From assembly GCF_000330505.1 (NCBI RefSeq), contig NW_004440286.1, positions 48,385 to 100,452 on the forward strand: 52,068 bases of DNA. Reading direction: 5' to 3'. Position 1 is the first letter of the stretch, and each line of letters starts with the position of its first letter. A program made the translations under genes and the position numbers. This stretch comes from Entamoeba invadens IP1 (taxonomy: Eukaryota; Evosea; Mastigamoebida; Endamoebidae). Shown here piece after piece: positions 10,441-21,527 of the stretch. Below the pieces are notes generated by a model. That model saw nothing but the letters and a program-made list of their open reading frames with translations, ran no database searches and had not been told where the DNA came from.

Positions 10441-10910
10441 GTTATATAGTAAACGAAAATTTAGCTTCAATTTTGTCTAAACATCGGGCATTGGGTAAAA
10501 CGCGAAAAAACCGAAACAATTGGGATGGATTTTTATGACTGCTATTAAAAAGGGACCTACATTTATTACCATGACGTTTACAAAAAAAAATATTTGCCGC
10601 GAGTGTTTTTTGAAGGAAGTCCACACTTCAGCCACTGTTTGTGCGTCCCCATGTCACCCACTTTTCTTGTCCGTACTGTGTATAGGCGGATGTGGTTCCC
10701 CCCCCCCCGCTTGCGAGGGGGGGACAGGGGGATCCGCGCCAAGGGAGGACTTGGAAAGTGGGTAAAACGGTGCACAAACAGACTGTTTGAGTGCGTCTTT
10801 ATGAGCCTTCTTTTCAATGCTCCGTCTCACTCAGTTTCACTAACTCGAGGTTAATTTTCGGCATTTCTTGATTTCGGGAACCAGACTAAATATTATCCAA
10901 AACGCCCATT
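10441..10910. repeat. GC-rich interspersed repeat with a C-run hairpin
   Basis: About 300-450 bp whose composition differs sharply from its surroundings. At 10690-10730 a long run of C, a GCTTGC loop and a run of G can fold into a strong hairpin. A second, shorter and older copy lies at 3735-3925. The terminal GGCATTTCTTGA block and the GAAGGAAGT block are common to both. Short open frames cross it on both strands but look like by-products of the GC skew. The edges are approximate and the repeat family is not recognised. Confidence 0.55.
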
Positions 10911-12739
10911 TACTATAATTTTAATTAAAATATTATTAAAATAGTTAAAAAAAAATTCTATATTTAGATGGTGTGAGAGTCGAATGTGGTCCCATTGGAA
11001 ATATTTTAATTTTAATGGTCCAAAAGTATTGGATAACGTTAGAGATTAGATAACGCTTAAATACAGACTGTACTGTTTTTTAACAGTTTTTTTAATAATT
11101 TGTCACAAAACTTTTAAATAATATGGATAAAATATTGGGTGATTTTCCCGAAAAAATAGATAAAAACAAATATAATATAATTATCATAATGGAATATTTT
11201 TTATTTTTTATACAAAAAATCGTTTTGTGCATATATTTTTTAACACGTTCAAAACTGAAACGTAATAATAATAAGTTTTTATTTTTTTCTTTTACCTAAA
11301 CCCTTTTTGCCTCCATACACAAAACAAATTTTTGAAAATTTTTATATATTTTTTTTGATCAACTCAATTTTGAATTGTATATTTCTTAGTCACACAAATA
11401 AACATGAATGAGTTTATTTGTGTTAAACAAGAGCAAAGCTTAAAAAAGAAAGAAAAATGGGGTCTAATAAAGGTTTAATATTTTTGGTTGTTTTTAATAT
11501 AAAAAGTATTTTGTCATTTGATTGTAACGAGATTTGTGTTTATATTGTCGATATATTTGTTTATGTGACTATTTGACATTGTTTGTTATAAAGTGGATTG
11601 AAGATGTAGCGTTTTTTATTTTAAATGTTAAAACGTGAGAAAGCGATATGAAATTTTAACCAAAAAGATTATTTTTGATCATCTTAGGTAATTGAGTTGT
11701 AATTTGTTCATTATTTTAAGTAAAATAAAACTGACTAATGGTAGATTTGGGTTAGAATGGGGTTTTAAATAAAATAAATAGTTTCTTTTTTACTTTTTTT
11801 TTAAAAAAGTTTTGGGTTATGAAAGTGTTAATTAAATAAGATTTTATTTGTTTTATTATTTGAATGTAATTAAAAAAAAATAAAAATTGTCATATTATTA
11901 ACAATTTTATAAAAAGTGTTTGTTTTAAAATTTAATTGTAATTGTAACTGATTGTAACCATATATTATATTAAATTATTTATTTATATATTATGTAAAAA
12001 AACCAAAAAAATAAACTACGATTATTCAATTAAATTATAAAAAATGAAACAAACTTTTGTATATAAAATTTTTTAATGGATATATGTAAATGACAACCAT
12101 CATGTTACTTCATAGTAACAAGAAACCCACCCAGCTTGCTTCTCTTTGATATATTTACATATTGTATTGATAGATTTTTTTCAGTTTATATATTAAATTT
12201 ATTTTTCCTTTTATTCTTTCCATATTCATATTTATTAAATTGTATTTATTATTTATTTATTTTGTCGATTTTAATGGAATTATTTATTTTATATCTTTTT
12301 GTTTTAATTTATTTATATAGTTTTATAAATAATATCAATAAATTTTTTATCATTTTCTTTTATTCCTTAAAAAATTATTGTATATTTTTTGTATTATTTG
12401 ATTCAATCTAAATATTAAGGAAATAATTATATAAACAATCGAAATAATAATATTTTAAATTTTTTCTCTTTCTTGAAAAAAGGTTAATATTATTGTGTAA
12501 TTATTTTAATACCAATTATATTTAAAAATTGTAAATCAAACTTATTTTTAAATGAATTCAAATTAAAAATATTATTGAAACCGTGCAACTTTGGTGTGTC
12601 TGTGCAAAATTGTTTATAGTAAAATTATAGTAAAGCAATTGTATATTTTTTATAGAAACAAAGAAAACAAAAACACAATTCTTCAAAACTAATACTCCAA
12701 TTAAAATACCATAACAAAAATATAACTACGCTGATCTAA
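10911..12739. other. Long AT-rich intergenic region
   Basis: It is 1.8 kb of poly-A/T-rich DNA. A small hairpin (TGTTACT, 4-base loop, AGTAACA) lies near 12104-12121. A 91-codon frame at 12136-12411 is almost only Phe, Leu, Ile and Tyr and reflects base composition rather than a gene. I see no RNA gene. Confidence 0.5.
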
Positions 12740-13775
12740 ATATACCATCATTTAATATATATTGTAGACTTCTTTGCGAATGTAGTTGATTATGTTATTG
12801 TGATCAAATTTTGGGAATTCAATTATGACAAAGAATCAACAACAAACAACTTGGATGAAGAGCTGTCAAAATGGAATAATGGCATTTATAGTGATGAAGA
12901 AGCTTCCTCTTTCTTTTTTTCTGATTACTGAAGAACATCGAGGTTAAACCGTTGAATAATTAACTTAACATTGACTCTCCAGATGAGATTTGAAATTTAC
13001 TCAGAATACTCAAAAAGGCGGTAAAACTTATTAAAATGTTTTTGAACGAAAAGAATGCAATATTTAAATACATTACGCCCAAACTCAATTTAGCAAGACA
13101 AGAAGTATACAACCAAATGAATAATCAACTACTTTTCAGTACTTCAAAGGATGTCATGAACGACATGAATCGTTTGAAGTCTTTTCTAAAGAAGATACCT
13201 CCATACAAACTAACACGTTTATTGTTGAAATATGGCTTTGAGTCGTTATGACATGTTTATTGTTTAACAAAAGATTCTTTTGACGGAACATTGAGGTGAA
13301 GAATGAACAATTTGAATCAATTGTGTAATTGTATAAAGTCACTTCAACGAAATTGTTTTTTGAACACTTCATGGCGCTGATCAGGATTGTGATTGAACAT
13401 GATGAAGTGTGTCATTATAACAAATCCGACATTTTGCTCAGATCAATGGAATTATTAAATATTGACGAAGCCCATTTCTTTGTGAGAAAGAACGAAACGA
13501 GTGTGTTGTCCTTGTTTGTCAAAATCATTTTTTTGAGAGAAACGGGAATGATTATAATTTTGAAAACACATCACAAGTTCTTTTTCAAATCATGGAATAA
13601 TCAACTCGGACGCTTCATATGTATTATCTTCTCCATATACTTTGAAATGTGAATTGAACTGGAATTTGCTGATGAAGTGCAACAAAAAGTGGCGAAGCTA
13701 ACCACAAATACTTTCGAATACAATTTTACTGTATACAGAAAAGATAGTTGTTTTTTATTAAAATTATTTTATTAA
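12740..13775 (+). pseudogene. Decayed protein-coding gene, family unknown
   Basis: Protein-like sequence runs across several frames separated by stops. Segment one, 12740-12931, contains FANVVDYVIVIKFWEF and ends SDY-stop. Segment two, 13036-13251, contains KLNLARQEVYNQMNNQ and ends with TGA. Its frame then reads on as HVYCLTKDSFDGTLR before another stop. Segment three, from about 13290, reads VKNEQFESIV-stop-LYKVTSTKLFFEHF, on through NIDEAHFFVRKNE, past an in-frame TGA at 13650, and on as IELEFADEVQQKVAKL to a stop at 13773. Balanced residue use, unlike the surrounding A/T junk, argues for a former gene with several nonsense changes and frameshifts. I cannot name the family, and decay may extend further downstream. 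Confidence 0.5.
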
Positions 13776-14239
13776 ACACAATTAAAAACTACTTAAGTGC
13801 AAATGAAGGCATTTAGATGAACACGTAAAGAGTTGTTGTGTATTTGGATTAGCATTGGTCGTTTGATCAAGACTAAATTGAAACAAAGAGTTAAAACTGT
13901 GAAAAGGTGGAAGTGCTTAGCACGTGTATAATTTACTTTTGAAAACGACTTTTGAATGATAGTGAAATGGCATTTGCTAGTTGATAGTGGAGAGTAATAA
14001 AGAAGAGTTTGTAGAAGTGAAAGAAAGGACTACCAACACAAACTCTTTAAAAAAATCAATAAAACTAGTTTCAAGTTCAAATTGATTTGGGTGGACTTTT
14101 AAATTTGATGGGAAAAGAGTCGAAATGATAATGTAAAGAGTTGAAGAATTGTGTCAAATAAATCATTATAAAGATAACAAATATATTGTTACATCTTAAA
14201 AATATCAATTACAATTGGTTTTAAAAGAATTATTATTGT
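13776..14239. other. Intergenic region downstream of the decayed gene
   Basis: It is slightly less A/T-rich than other spacers, with purine-rich stretches, and may hold more eroded coding sequence. No frame is long enough to call. It contains the 3' end of the TMK locus on the minus strand. Confidence 0.45.
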
Positions 14240-15946
14240 TTAATTTTCCACTTGGTATATATTGTCGAGTCTCTCAACAATTCTATCCATATCAGGTCTT
14301 TCTCTGGGGTCTTGCTTCCACATTTTTTCAATTAAAGCTTTCTGTTCTCCATCTCCCAATTCAATTGTTGGTCGTTCTCCTCTGGAAATCAAATTTGTGA
14401 TATCCCAACTGTATGGAAATAGCTTTTCATCGAACGGGTCTTTCCATGTCAAACACTCCAGAACGGTAATTGCAAACGAATACACATCTGCTGAGAGTGT
14501 GTACTTCTCGACGTTGGTAATTTCAGGCGCCATGTACTTTGGGGTACCAATACCCTTCGTGTACATCATGTTATCACACAGACTGTTGACATTTCTCGAC
14601 GCTCCAAAATCAGTCAGTTTCCCATTGACCTCGTCGTTAAAATCAAGTGAAGTTACAAGTGTGTTGTCCGACTTGATGTCTCTGTGAAGAGTGTTATTTG
14701 CGTGTAAATACTGAATTCCCTTGGCGGTGTCCAACATCAGTTTGATTCGCATTTTCATGACAACTTCGTCAGACTTTTTATGTTTCATCAGGTCTTGCAG
14801 ACTTCCATATTTGGCCAATTCAGTGACCATACATATCTTATTTGGTATGAAACACGCTCCATAGAATCGTATGACGTATGGACTCACAAACTTGGCCAAC
14901 ATCGCAACTTCCTTTCTGAATTCGTCCATCTTTTTATCCATCTGTTTCTCAACCGCTGTTTTGTCTCTTGTTGTCATCGAAGAGTTGTTTGTCGTGTTAT
15001 TTTTTGTCATATTTTTCGTTGCGTTCTTTGTCAAATTTCGACTTGAACTCTCAACGGTCGAATTCTTTGTAAACCCTTTAGTTCCTAATTTGGCGACAAC
15101 CATTTCCTTCATCTCTTTGATGGCAACAACATTTCCTCGATATGTTCCTTTGTACACAATCCCAAAACTTCCTTCTCCAAGTTTTCGCTCTTTCTTCAAC
15201 TCGTCCGGGTCAAGTGCTGTCGACATTTCTGACGCAAATTTGACTGGGATTTTTATCTCTGATATTTTGCCTTTGTTGATGTTCAAGACCGAACAAGTGA
15301 TGTCAACAGTCTTCTCAAGTGTACACAGCGGATGAATAGTCACTGTAAATTCAACAGCACGACCTTTCTTGATACTTACTGGGATGGAAGGTTCAACATT
15401 CAACTCAAACTTTTCTTCGTCATTTTGTGTTGTGAATTGAATTTTCAATAAAGACGCTCTGTCGTTGCCAATCATGAATTTACATTCACTGTCTTTTTGA
15501 ACTACAATTTCTCCTTCAAAATGTATTTCTTGTGTTGAACACAAAATGCGTTCTTTTTGAGCGCCAAGATACACCATATCAACACCTTTCTTTTTCAAAT
15601 CCTTTAACAGAAATTCATTCAAAAGTGACTTCCTTAACATCTCTTCTTTTCTGTAATGAACGTAGAAGAGAACACAACCAATTGTGATGATGATAATAAC
15701 AACCATTAAAATACCAAAAATGATTGGAAGTATAATTGCAAGTACATTTGTATTGTGAACGCATTCAACACCATTTGGTCCAACTTTGTTGCTTCCACCA
15801 CATTCACTGCATTGGTGGGTTTTAAAATCATATGAATTACAATTTGTAATTGAATTCCATTTGACACATTGCGAAGTTTTGGATATCAAAACGTATTGAT
15901 CTACACAAGTCGAACATGTGTTATTGTTTGAACATGTTGCACATAA
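14240..15946 (-). CDS. TMK fragment: transmembrane helix and kinase domain
   Basis: This is the open segment after the TAG at 15947; its first Met is at 15889, giving 549 residues numbered from there. A last CxxC pair precedes a hydrophobic helix at about residues 49-77. Residues 110-225 are beta-rich and look like the immunoglobulin- or MSP-like linker seen before TMK kinases. The kinase domain starts near 236: GEGSFG at 238, VAIK with Lys258, HRDIKSDN at 402, DFG at 427 and APE at 454. All catalytic residues are present. A low-complexity insert rich in Thr, Asn and Lys (about 274-310) sits in the N-lobe between the Lys and the C-helix. The SDN in the catalytic loop and the GTPKYMAPE segment place it among the tyrosine-kinase-like group typical of TMKs. 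The domain is intact but expressible only if transcription or translation starts internally. Confidence 0.85.
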   Translation of the reverse strand, partial: LCATCSNNNTCSTCVDQYVLISKTSQCVKWNSITNCNSYDFKTHQCSECGGSNKVGPNGVECVHNTNVLAIILPIIFGILMVVIIIITIGCVLFYVHYRKEEMLRKSLLNEFLLKDLKKKGVDMVYLGAQKERILCSTQEIHFEGEIVVQKDSECKFMIGNDRASLLKIQFTTQNDEEKFELNVEPSIPVSIKKGRAVEFTVTIHPLCTLEKTVDITCSVLNINKGKISEIKIPVKFASEMSTALDPDELKKERKLGEGSFGIVYKGTYRGNVVAIKEMKEMVVAKLGTKGFTKNSTVESSSRNLTKNATKNMTKNNTTNNSSMTTRDKTAVEKQMDKKMDEFRKEVAMLAKFVSPYVIRFYGACFIPNKICMVTELAKYGSLQDLMKHKKSDEVVMKMRIKLMLDTAKGIQYLHANNTLHRDIKSDNTLVTSLDFNDEVNGKLTDFGASRNVNSLCDNMMYTKGIGTPKYMAPEITNVEKYTLSADVYSFAITVLECLTWKDPFDEKLFPYSWDITNLISRGERPTIELGDGEQKALIEKMWKQDPRERPDMDRIVERLDNIYQVEN

Positions 15947-17590
15947 CTAATTGCATTTTGTGCATTTGTAATATTTGTTTTTATAATACCCATCATGACA
16001 CACAGCACACCCATACTCTGAAACCCATTCACAATTGTCAAGTGTTGTGTTGATGACACACTTCTTATCTTCAATTGTTGTAAATTCGACGTCTTCGTAA
16101 TACCCATTTTCAACATTGCACTTCACACAATTTGAAACGTTGCCCACACAACTCAAACACTTCTCGTCACATTTCACACAATCTGTATTGATGAGGATAT
16201 AGCCTTCATTGCATGTAGCACAATCGACACCACTCAGTAAGAACAATTTACACTTCTCAGCAAGTTCGACAACATAAATACAATCGTTGCTTGTTGTGTC
16301 ATAATAATACCCAAAAGCACATGTAACACAACTTCCTGCATTTTTAGAACAACTTGAACACTTCTTATCGCACGGAAGACATTCGGTGCCACTCAGATAA
16401 TGCCCATCAAAGCACTTGGCGCACCCTGTGTTGCTGTTTTCTTTGCAGTACCCAGTCTTTACTTCGGTGCTACAAATTGATTCGCCTTCATTAGATGTTC
16501 CAAGTGAGATTTGTTTATCACATTGAAGGCAATCGCCCGATGATGAATATGAGCATTGTGTCGTTTCCATTGAAACACATTTTTTGGTTTCATCAAATTT
16601 GTACTTCTCTTCACAAATTGTACATTTTGAAGTTGATAAGTCGACACTCTGGCAATGCGCGGTCGACATATCAACACATTGCGTCTCACTCAAAATGTAG
16701 TTCTCTTCACATAACGCACATTGCACCTCGTTGTTTGCTGTAATTACAACAAATTTGCAGTGAATTTCACTTAACATTTTACATGAACCAAGTAATAGGT
16801 AATACCCTTCATTACACACAGTACATCCACTTGGTGTTGATACTAAACAATTTAAAAGTAAAACACAACTTCCATTAACAAGAGAAAACCCATTCGAACA
16901 CAATTGACATGTAGTTGGTGTTGTGCAACTCAGACAATTGTTACTACAGGACTCACATTTTGGCGGATATTCTTTATTCAAAAAGTATTTAGAATAACAC
17001 TTTATACAAAGTCCATTCGATAACACCTCACATCCAACATTCTCGGTCTTTAATTTAGCACGTGTTTTAGTCTTTGAAGGTTCGATGTATCCTTCACACT
17101 TGAATGTGTTATCATTTTCTAAATAAAACGAGCATTTTTGTGTTCGTTCCATATTGGAACAAATTCCATTTAAATTGATTGAGTTGGAGCATTCCACACA
17201 CCCAAACCCTTCTTGGTACTTCTGACAGTATTTGTGGTTCTTGTATGAAAGTTTTGCATCTGAACGAGCTGTGAACTCAAACGATTTTGTGTATTGGCAA
17301 TTCGTTCCGTTCGTACAAGTCGAACATCCCGTGATACACTCGATTTTATACCCCTCACTGTCTATCAAATTTGTTGTTGTCACACATTTTTTAATTTCTC
17401 GAGACTCAAACGACATGCCACTTTGACAAGCAGAGCACTCCAAATTGTCAACGTCAACTGTCGAATTTTGTTTGTAGTCACATGAATAACACCCATAAAA
17501 CAGATTAAAACACTTCATACTGACACTATCCGACACTTTGAACTCATCTGCTAAAATGTCAACACATTTTCCTTCAGTATCCAATATCTG
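15947..17590 (-). CDS. TMK fragment: CxxC-rich ectodomain, middle part
   Basis: This segment lies between the in-frame TGA (17591-17593) and TAG (15947-15949); its first Met is at 17584, giving 545 residues. It is a chain of CxxC pairs about 15-20 residues apart, with motifs such as CLSCTTPTTCQLCSNGF and CSSCSKNAGSCVTCAFGYY. This furin-like pattern is shared by Entamoeba TMK ectodomains and surface lectin subunits. It has no signal peptide of its own and continues in the same frame with the segments on each side, so it is not a separate gene. Confidence 0.8.
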   Translation of the reverse strand, partial: QILDTEGKCVDILADEFKVSDSVSMKCFNLFYGCYSCDYKQNSTVDVDNLECSACQSGMSFESREIKKCVTTTNLIDSEGYKIECITGCSTCTNGTNCQYTKSFEFTARSDAKLSYKNHKYCQKYQEGFGCVECSNSINLNGICSNMERTQKCSFYLENDNTFKCEGYIEPSKTKTRAKLKTENVGCEVLSNGLCIKCYSKYFLNKEYPPKCESCSNNCLSCTTPTTCQLCSNGFSLVNGSCVLLLNCLVSTPSGCTVCNEGYYLLLGSCKMLSEIHCKFVVITANNEVQCALCEENYILSETQCVDMSTAHCQSVDLSTSKCTICEEKYKFDETKKCVSMETTQCSYSSSGDCLQCDKQISLGTSNEGESICSTEVKTGYCKENSNTGCAKCFDGHYLSGTECLPCDKKCSSCSKNAGSCVTCAFGYYYDTTSNDCIYVVELAEKCKLFLLSGVDCATCNEGYILINTDCVKCDEKCLSCVGNVSNCVKCNVENGYYEDVEFTTIEDKKCVINTTLDNCEWVSEYGCAVCHDGYYKNKYYKCTKCN

Positions 17591-20238
17591 TCAATTGGGT
17601 TCACAGTTTGTTGCTAATTTAATGCTCATAGAAGTTGTTTTTGCAACACAATTGTTGTTTTCATCCAACAAAAATCCAGTGGAGCATAATATACAAGTTG
17701 ATGAATTGTCACACAAAACGCAGTTACTCAATGTGGTGTTACACTGTTGACACATTCCATTATTTAAATAAAATCTTTTTGATTCACAAAATTCAATCAA
17801 ATTTTCTGTTGTTGAGCATTTTCCACTATTTTGGTGTTCATCGAAGCACAAATTGCATTTGTTGGTTGCTATGTCGAGAGTGTATGGCTCTTCACACATT
17901 TCACAAATTCCATTGATATCACACTTAACACATTTTGTAATGTCACAATCTTGAGAACACATTTGAGTACTTCCATTGTTGTACAAATTGAGTCCATCGT
18001 TGCATTTTGTGCACATTGTTTCATTTTCACACTCTGAACAACCAAACAATGCGTCACACCCAACACATCGATTGTTCTTCAAAAAGTAGTGTGGCTGACA
18101 CGATAGAACTTTTTTCAATGTACACGTGGCAGAGTTACTGAAAACTTCACTACACAATTTACACTCGTTGTCGAGGTAATACACATCTTTGCATGTGTGA
18201 CATTTCTTTGATGTTGACGAACATGTTTTGCACCCATTGATTGTGAGACACGACTTGCACTTTCCATCGTCTGGATAATATCCATCGACACAATGCAGGC
18301 ATGTGAGTTCATCAGAGCAGCTTATACATTTATTGAGAGTTGAACATGATTCACACAATTTATTCTTTGTGAAGTAATTTTGGGCACACAACAAACATTT
18401 ATTAGGGGTTGTGTTATCACACAAAGTACATCTATTTAAAATGGAACATGACAAGCATTTAGAAGAGTCGGAATTCTTGGTTGTGTTGGTTACACAGGTA
18501 TCACAAGTACCATCTTGAGCACATACAAAGCAGTTATCTACTGAGCATTTGCTGCATTGTTTGTTTGAGTCAATATAATGTCCTTCTGCGCACGAAGTAC
18601 ATTCATTTTTAAAACTTGTCTCACACCCAATTACAACATCACCACATGGCTTGCATCGACCTTCAGACACCAAGTAATTCTTTTCACATAATGTGCACAT
18701 TTCACCGACACCTTGAAGGCATTTTGCTATTTTGACACATTCGCCAACGTTGTTGATAAACATATCCATGCATTTTGTACACTTTTTTGTTGAAGTTTCA
18801 TTGTATGTGAGATAATTGATGCATTCAGAACACCCATTCAACAATGTGCACTCATGACACGATATTTCTGGGTAATATGATGGTTTACAGACAGAACATA
18901 TCGTTTGATTGTAATTGCTCAAAGTGATAACACTACATTTCTCACAATTGTCATAGATTTCTTCACATCTCAGACACACACTTTCGTAATGGTAATACCC
19001 CTCATCACAAATCTCACATCCTTCGGTTGTAAATATGGTGCAATTGACATCAATAGAACTGACATAGAACTTTCTGAATTTGATCACACCTTTTGTTGTC
19101 TCCGTTTGCGTCTTAATGCACCTTCTCCCTATTTTTACGTACATATCGTCGCAAACAACACATTCGTTGTTTTCAACAACTTTGCATCCTTCTACAGTCA
19201 CGCACTTCCCCGACACCAAAACTTGACTCTGATTTGGGCAGTTATAACACAACGCACTGATGTACTCACACCCAAGCGAACCACACCCTTCACATGTCAC
19301 ACATTTGTTTTCTTCAACCCAATACCCATTTTCACATGAATCACAATGTGGTGAGTTATCAATAAAACTACATGTTGTGCACTTCTCATCAATTGTTGAG
19401 CACTCTTCACAAACTCGGTTATTGAGATAATACCCGTTGGTGCATGTTGTACACATAGTCAAGTCACATGAAACGCAATTTCTTGTGAGACAACTAACAC
19501 AATTATTTTCAGTGTTCACAAAATAGCCATCAACACAACTTGTGCATTGTGTAGCAGAACCACATGTTGTACATTCACTCGGGCATGGTCTGCAATACTC
19601 TTGGTGTACATAATTTCCACTGGAACAAATAACACAACTGTGTGATGTTTCATTGTATCTATAATCTACAGAACAAATAGAACAACTGTCTTTAGAGTTG
19701 CAAACGTCGCAATTCTCAATACAATTTTTACACGTTTTGTCATTCAAAAAGGATTTCAAATTGCATGATATACATGATGTTTGGTCACATTCTGAACAAT
19801 TGGAAATGGTTCGACATTCTACACAAACATTACCCAAATTAACATAACCTTTTTTACAAGTGACACATTGTGTGGTGTTGCAAGTCTCACAATTCTTAAA
19901 ATCAGAACAATCAAAGCAATTTTCACCATTTAAAGTATATGGCATTTTACATTTCAAACAATTTGAACTGTCACATTCAACACAATTTGTGTCGTGTTCA
20001 CTGCAATTATAACAACCGTACCCAACTTGAGAAGTTCCTTCTTTACAATGCAAACATTCGTCGTTTGTACACGAGTCGCATGTACCAAATAACCCAACAC
20101 AATCAACACATTCTTTATCATTCAAACTAAAATCAGTGTTGCAACCCAGACATTCCGTCTCATTACACATGGCACAATTGGCGTATTTGTTGCCACATTC
20201 GGTACATTTTCCATTGTCGAGATAAGTGATGTCTCCGC
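17591..20238 (-). CDS. TMK fragment: CxxC-rich ectodomain, after the MULE
   Basis: The open frame starts at the transposon boundary (20238), reads GDITYLDNGKCTEC, reaches a Met at 20170 and runs 859 residues to the TGA at 17591. It is almost wholly made of CxxC pairs. The duplicated target (20231-20238) forms its first codons. Joined to the segment upstream of the transposon it gives CLQCGDITYLDNGKC in frame, a normal repeat for this ectodomain. Confidence 0.82.
20231..20238. repeat. Target-site duplication, left copy
   Basis: GTCTCCGC on the plus strand. It is identical to 23085-23092 and lies directly outside the transposon end. Confidence 0.85.
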
Positions 20239-20297
20239 GATTCCTTGACTTTGGTTTAAATGGACTTTGGTCTAAATGGATTTTGGTTCAAATTTCC
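20239..20297 (+). repeat. Left terminal inverted repeat of the MULE
   Basis: It begins GATTCCTTGACTTTGG and holds three 16-bp units. It pairs with 23026-23084 read on the minus strand. The two ends differ at scattered positions, most of them in the first eight bases. Confidence 0.82.
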
Positions 20298-20846
20298 AAG
20301 TTAAAAATAAGAAAAAAAAGAAAAAATATTTTATGTTTCAAAACTGCATTTTAATATAAATAAATTACACTTTAAATTAATTTCATATATATTTATTGTC
20401 TTAACTTAAATTTTTAAATTATTATCATTTTGTAATTAATATCCATTATACAACAACATTTATTATTTTAATAACAACTTATCTTGTTTTGATAATTAAT
20501 TGTAAATTAATGGAAATATATGTTTTAATTACAAATTATAACATCGTATTTATAACAGTGAAAATAATTAAATCATACTCAAATATCTAACACTCTTACC
20601 ATTTTTATTAACAGATATAATAAATATTTTATTTATTTAAAAGTGTTTGTATGTTTATTTTGTATTATTTGTGTAATTATATTTGTATAATATAATCAAA
20701 ACACACAATTTAACACACTTTAGATTTAGTTTAATTTTAAATAATAATAGTAAATAATAAATAAACAATAGTTTGAAAAAAACACAATTATTATTATTTT
20801 AAAAACAAAATGAAACTTTGTAATTAAATAAAGATAAGAATAATAA
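20298..20846. other. Non-coding 3' part of the MULE
   Basis: It is A/T-rich DNA inside the transposon between the left inverted repeat and the end of the second reading frame. No gene is visible. Confidence 0.6.
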
Positions 20847-21527
20847 TTATTTTCCTCGTGCTTGTTTTAATTTTTCAAAAATACGATGATTATAAGGTTT
20901 TTTTCTTTTATTATTGCCAACCTTTTGTAATTTGTTTTCATCAATCAACTTTCTGGGTTTTTTTTCTTCAATAATTTTTTTTGATAACTTTGATTTACGT
21001 TTTTCAAAACTTTTTAATTCACATACCATATCTGTCACTTTCTCTTCTTGTTCTTTTTCTCNNNNNNNNNNNNNNNNNNNNNNNNNNNNNNNNNNNNNNN
21101 NNNNNNNNNNNNNNNNNNNNNNNNNNNNNNNNNNNNNNNNNNNNNNNNNNNNNNNNNNNNNTTCGTTGATTTCTTGGATAGAAGAAAAATCACTTTCTGT
21201 TGCCAAATTTAATGGTACAACAACCGAATCATGTAGTTCTGAACCTTCTTCATCAAACACACACTGTTCTTGTTCTTCAATTAATGCCTCAATTTCCAAT
21301 TTCATCTTCTTAGAACGAGTAATCGTATTAAATGAATTGTTTGCCCGTGCGCACTTGATTTGGAGATTGTACTTAATGTACAAAATTGATATCGCATCCA
21401 AATATCTCAACGGGTTTTCAAACAATCCTTTATTATAGTTTTCCATGGCAACACTAATGTTTGACTGCAATTCTTTCATGTTGGTTTTATATCTTTTAAA
21501 CACAGTTCCTATATTAAGTTCCCCCAT
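20847..21527 (-). CDS. MULE second reading frame, probable C-terminal part of the transposase
   Basis: The frame starts at an ATG that overlaps the end of the transposase frame by 19 bases, at a run of five G. Its first part (FKRYKTNMKELQSNISVAM, then NPLRYLDAISILYIKY) is helical and continues the C-terminal region expected after a MULE domain. One extra base in the G run would fuse the two frames, so it may be the transposase tail rather than a separate gene. The middle is a 100-N assembly gap, so about 33 residues are unknown and the frame across it is not proven. After the gap the tail is strongly basic (KKRSKLSKK-like runs, RKKPYNHR), fitting DNA binding or nuclear import. Confidence 0.6.
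   Translation of the reverse strand: MGELNIGTVFKRYKTNMKELQSNISVAMENYNKGLFENPLRYLDAISILYIKYNLQIKCARANNSFNTITRSKKMKLEIEALIEEQEQCVFDEEGSELHDSVVVPLNLATESDFSSIQEINEXXXXXXXXXXXXXXXXXXXXXXXXXXXXXXXXXXEKEQEEKVTDMVCELKSFEKRKSKLSKKIIEEKKPRKLIDENKLQKVGNNKRKKPYNHRIFEKLKQARGK
21062..21161. other. Assembly gap (100 N)
   Basis: Exactly 100 undetermined bases, the usual placeholder for a gap of unknown size. It falls in the second reading frame of the MULE. Confidence 0.99.

Noticed and set aside
10520..10854. Overlapping frames on both strands in the GC-rich repeat
   Set aside because: Their Pro/Arg/Gly-rich translations come from C and G runs, they overlap each other, and the second repeat copy does not keep any frame.
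12136..12411. 91-codon hydrophobic frame that could be a membrane protein
   Set aside because: Nearly all Phe, Leu, Ile and Tyr from A/T-rich DNA, with no charged loops or start context. It looks like a composition effect.
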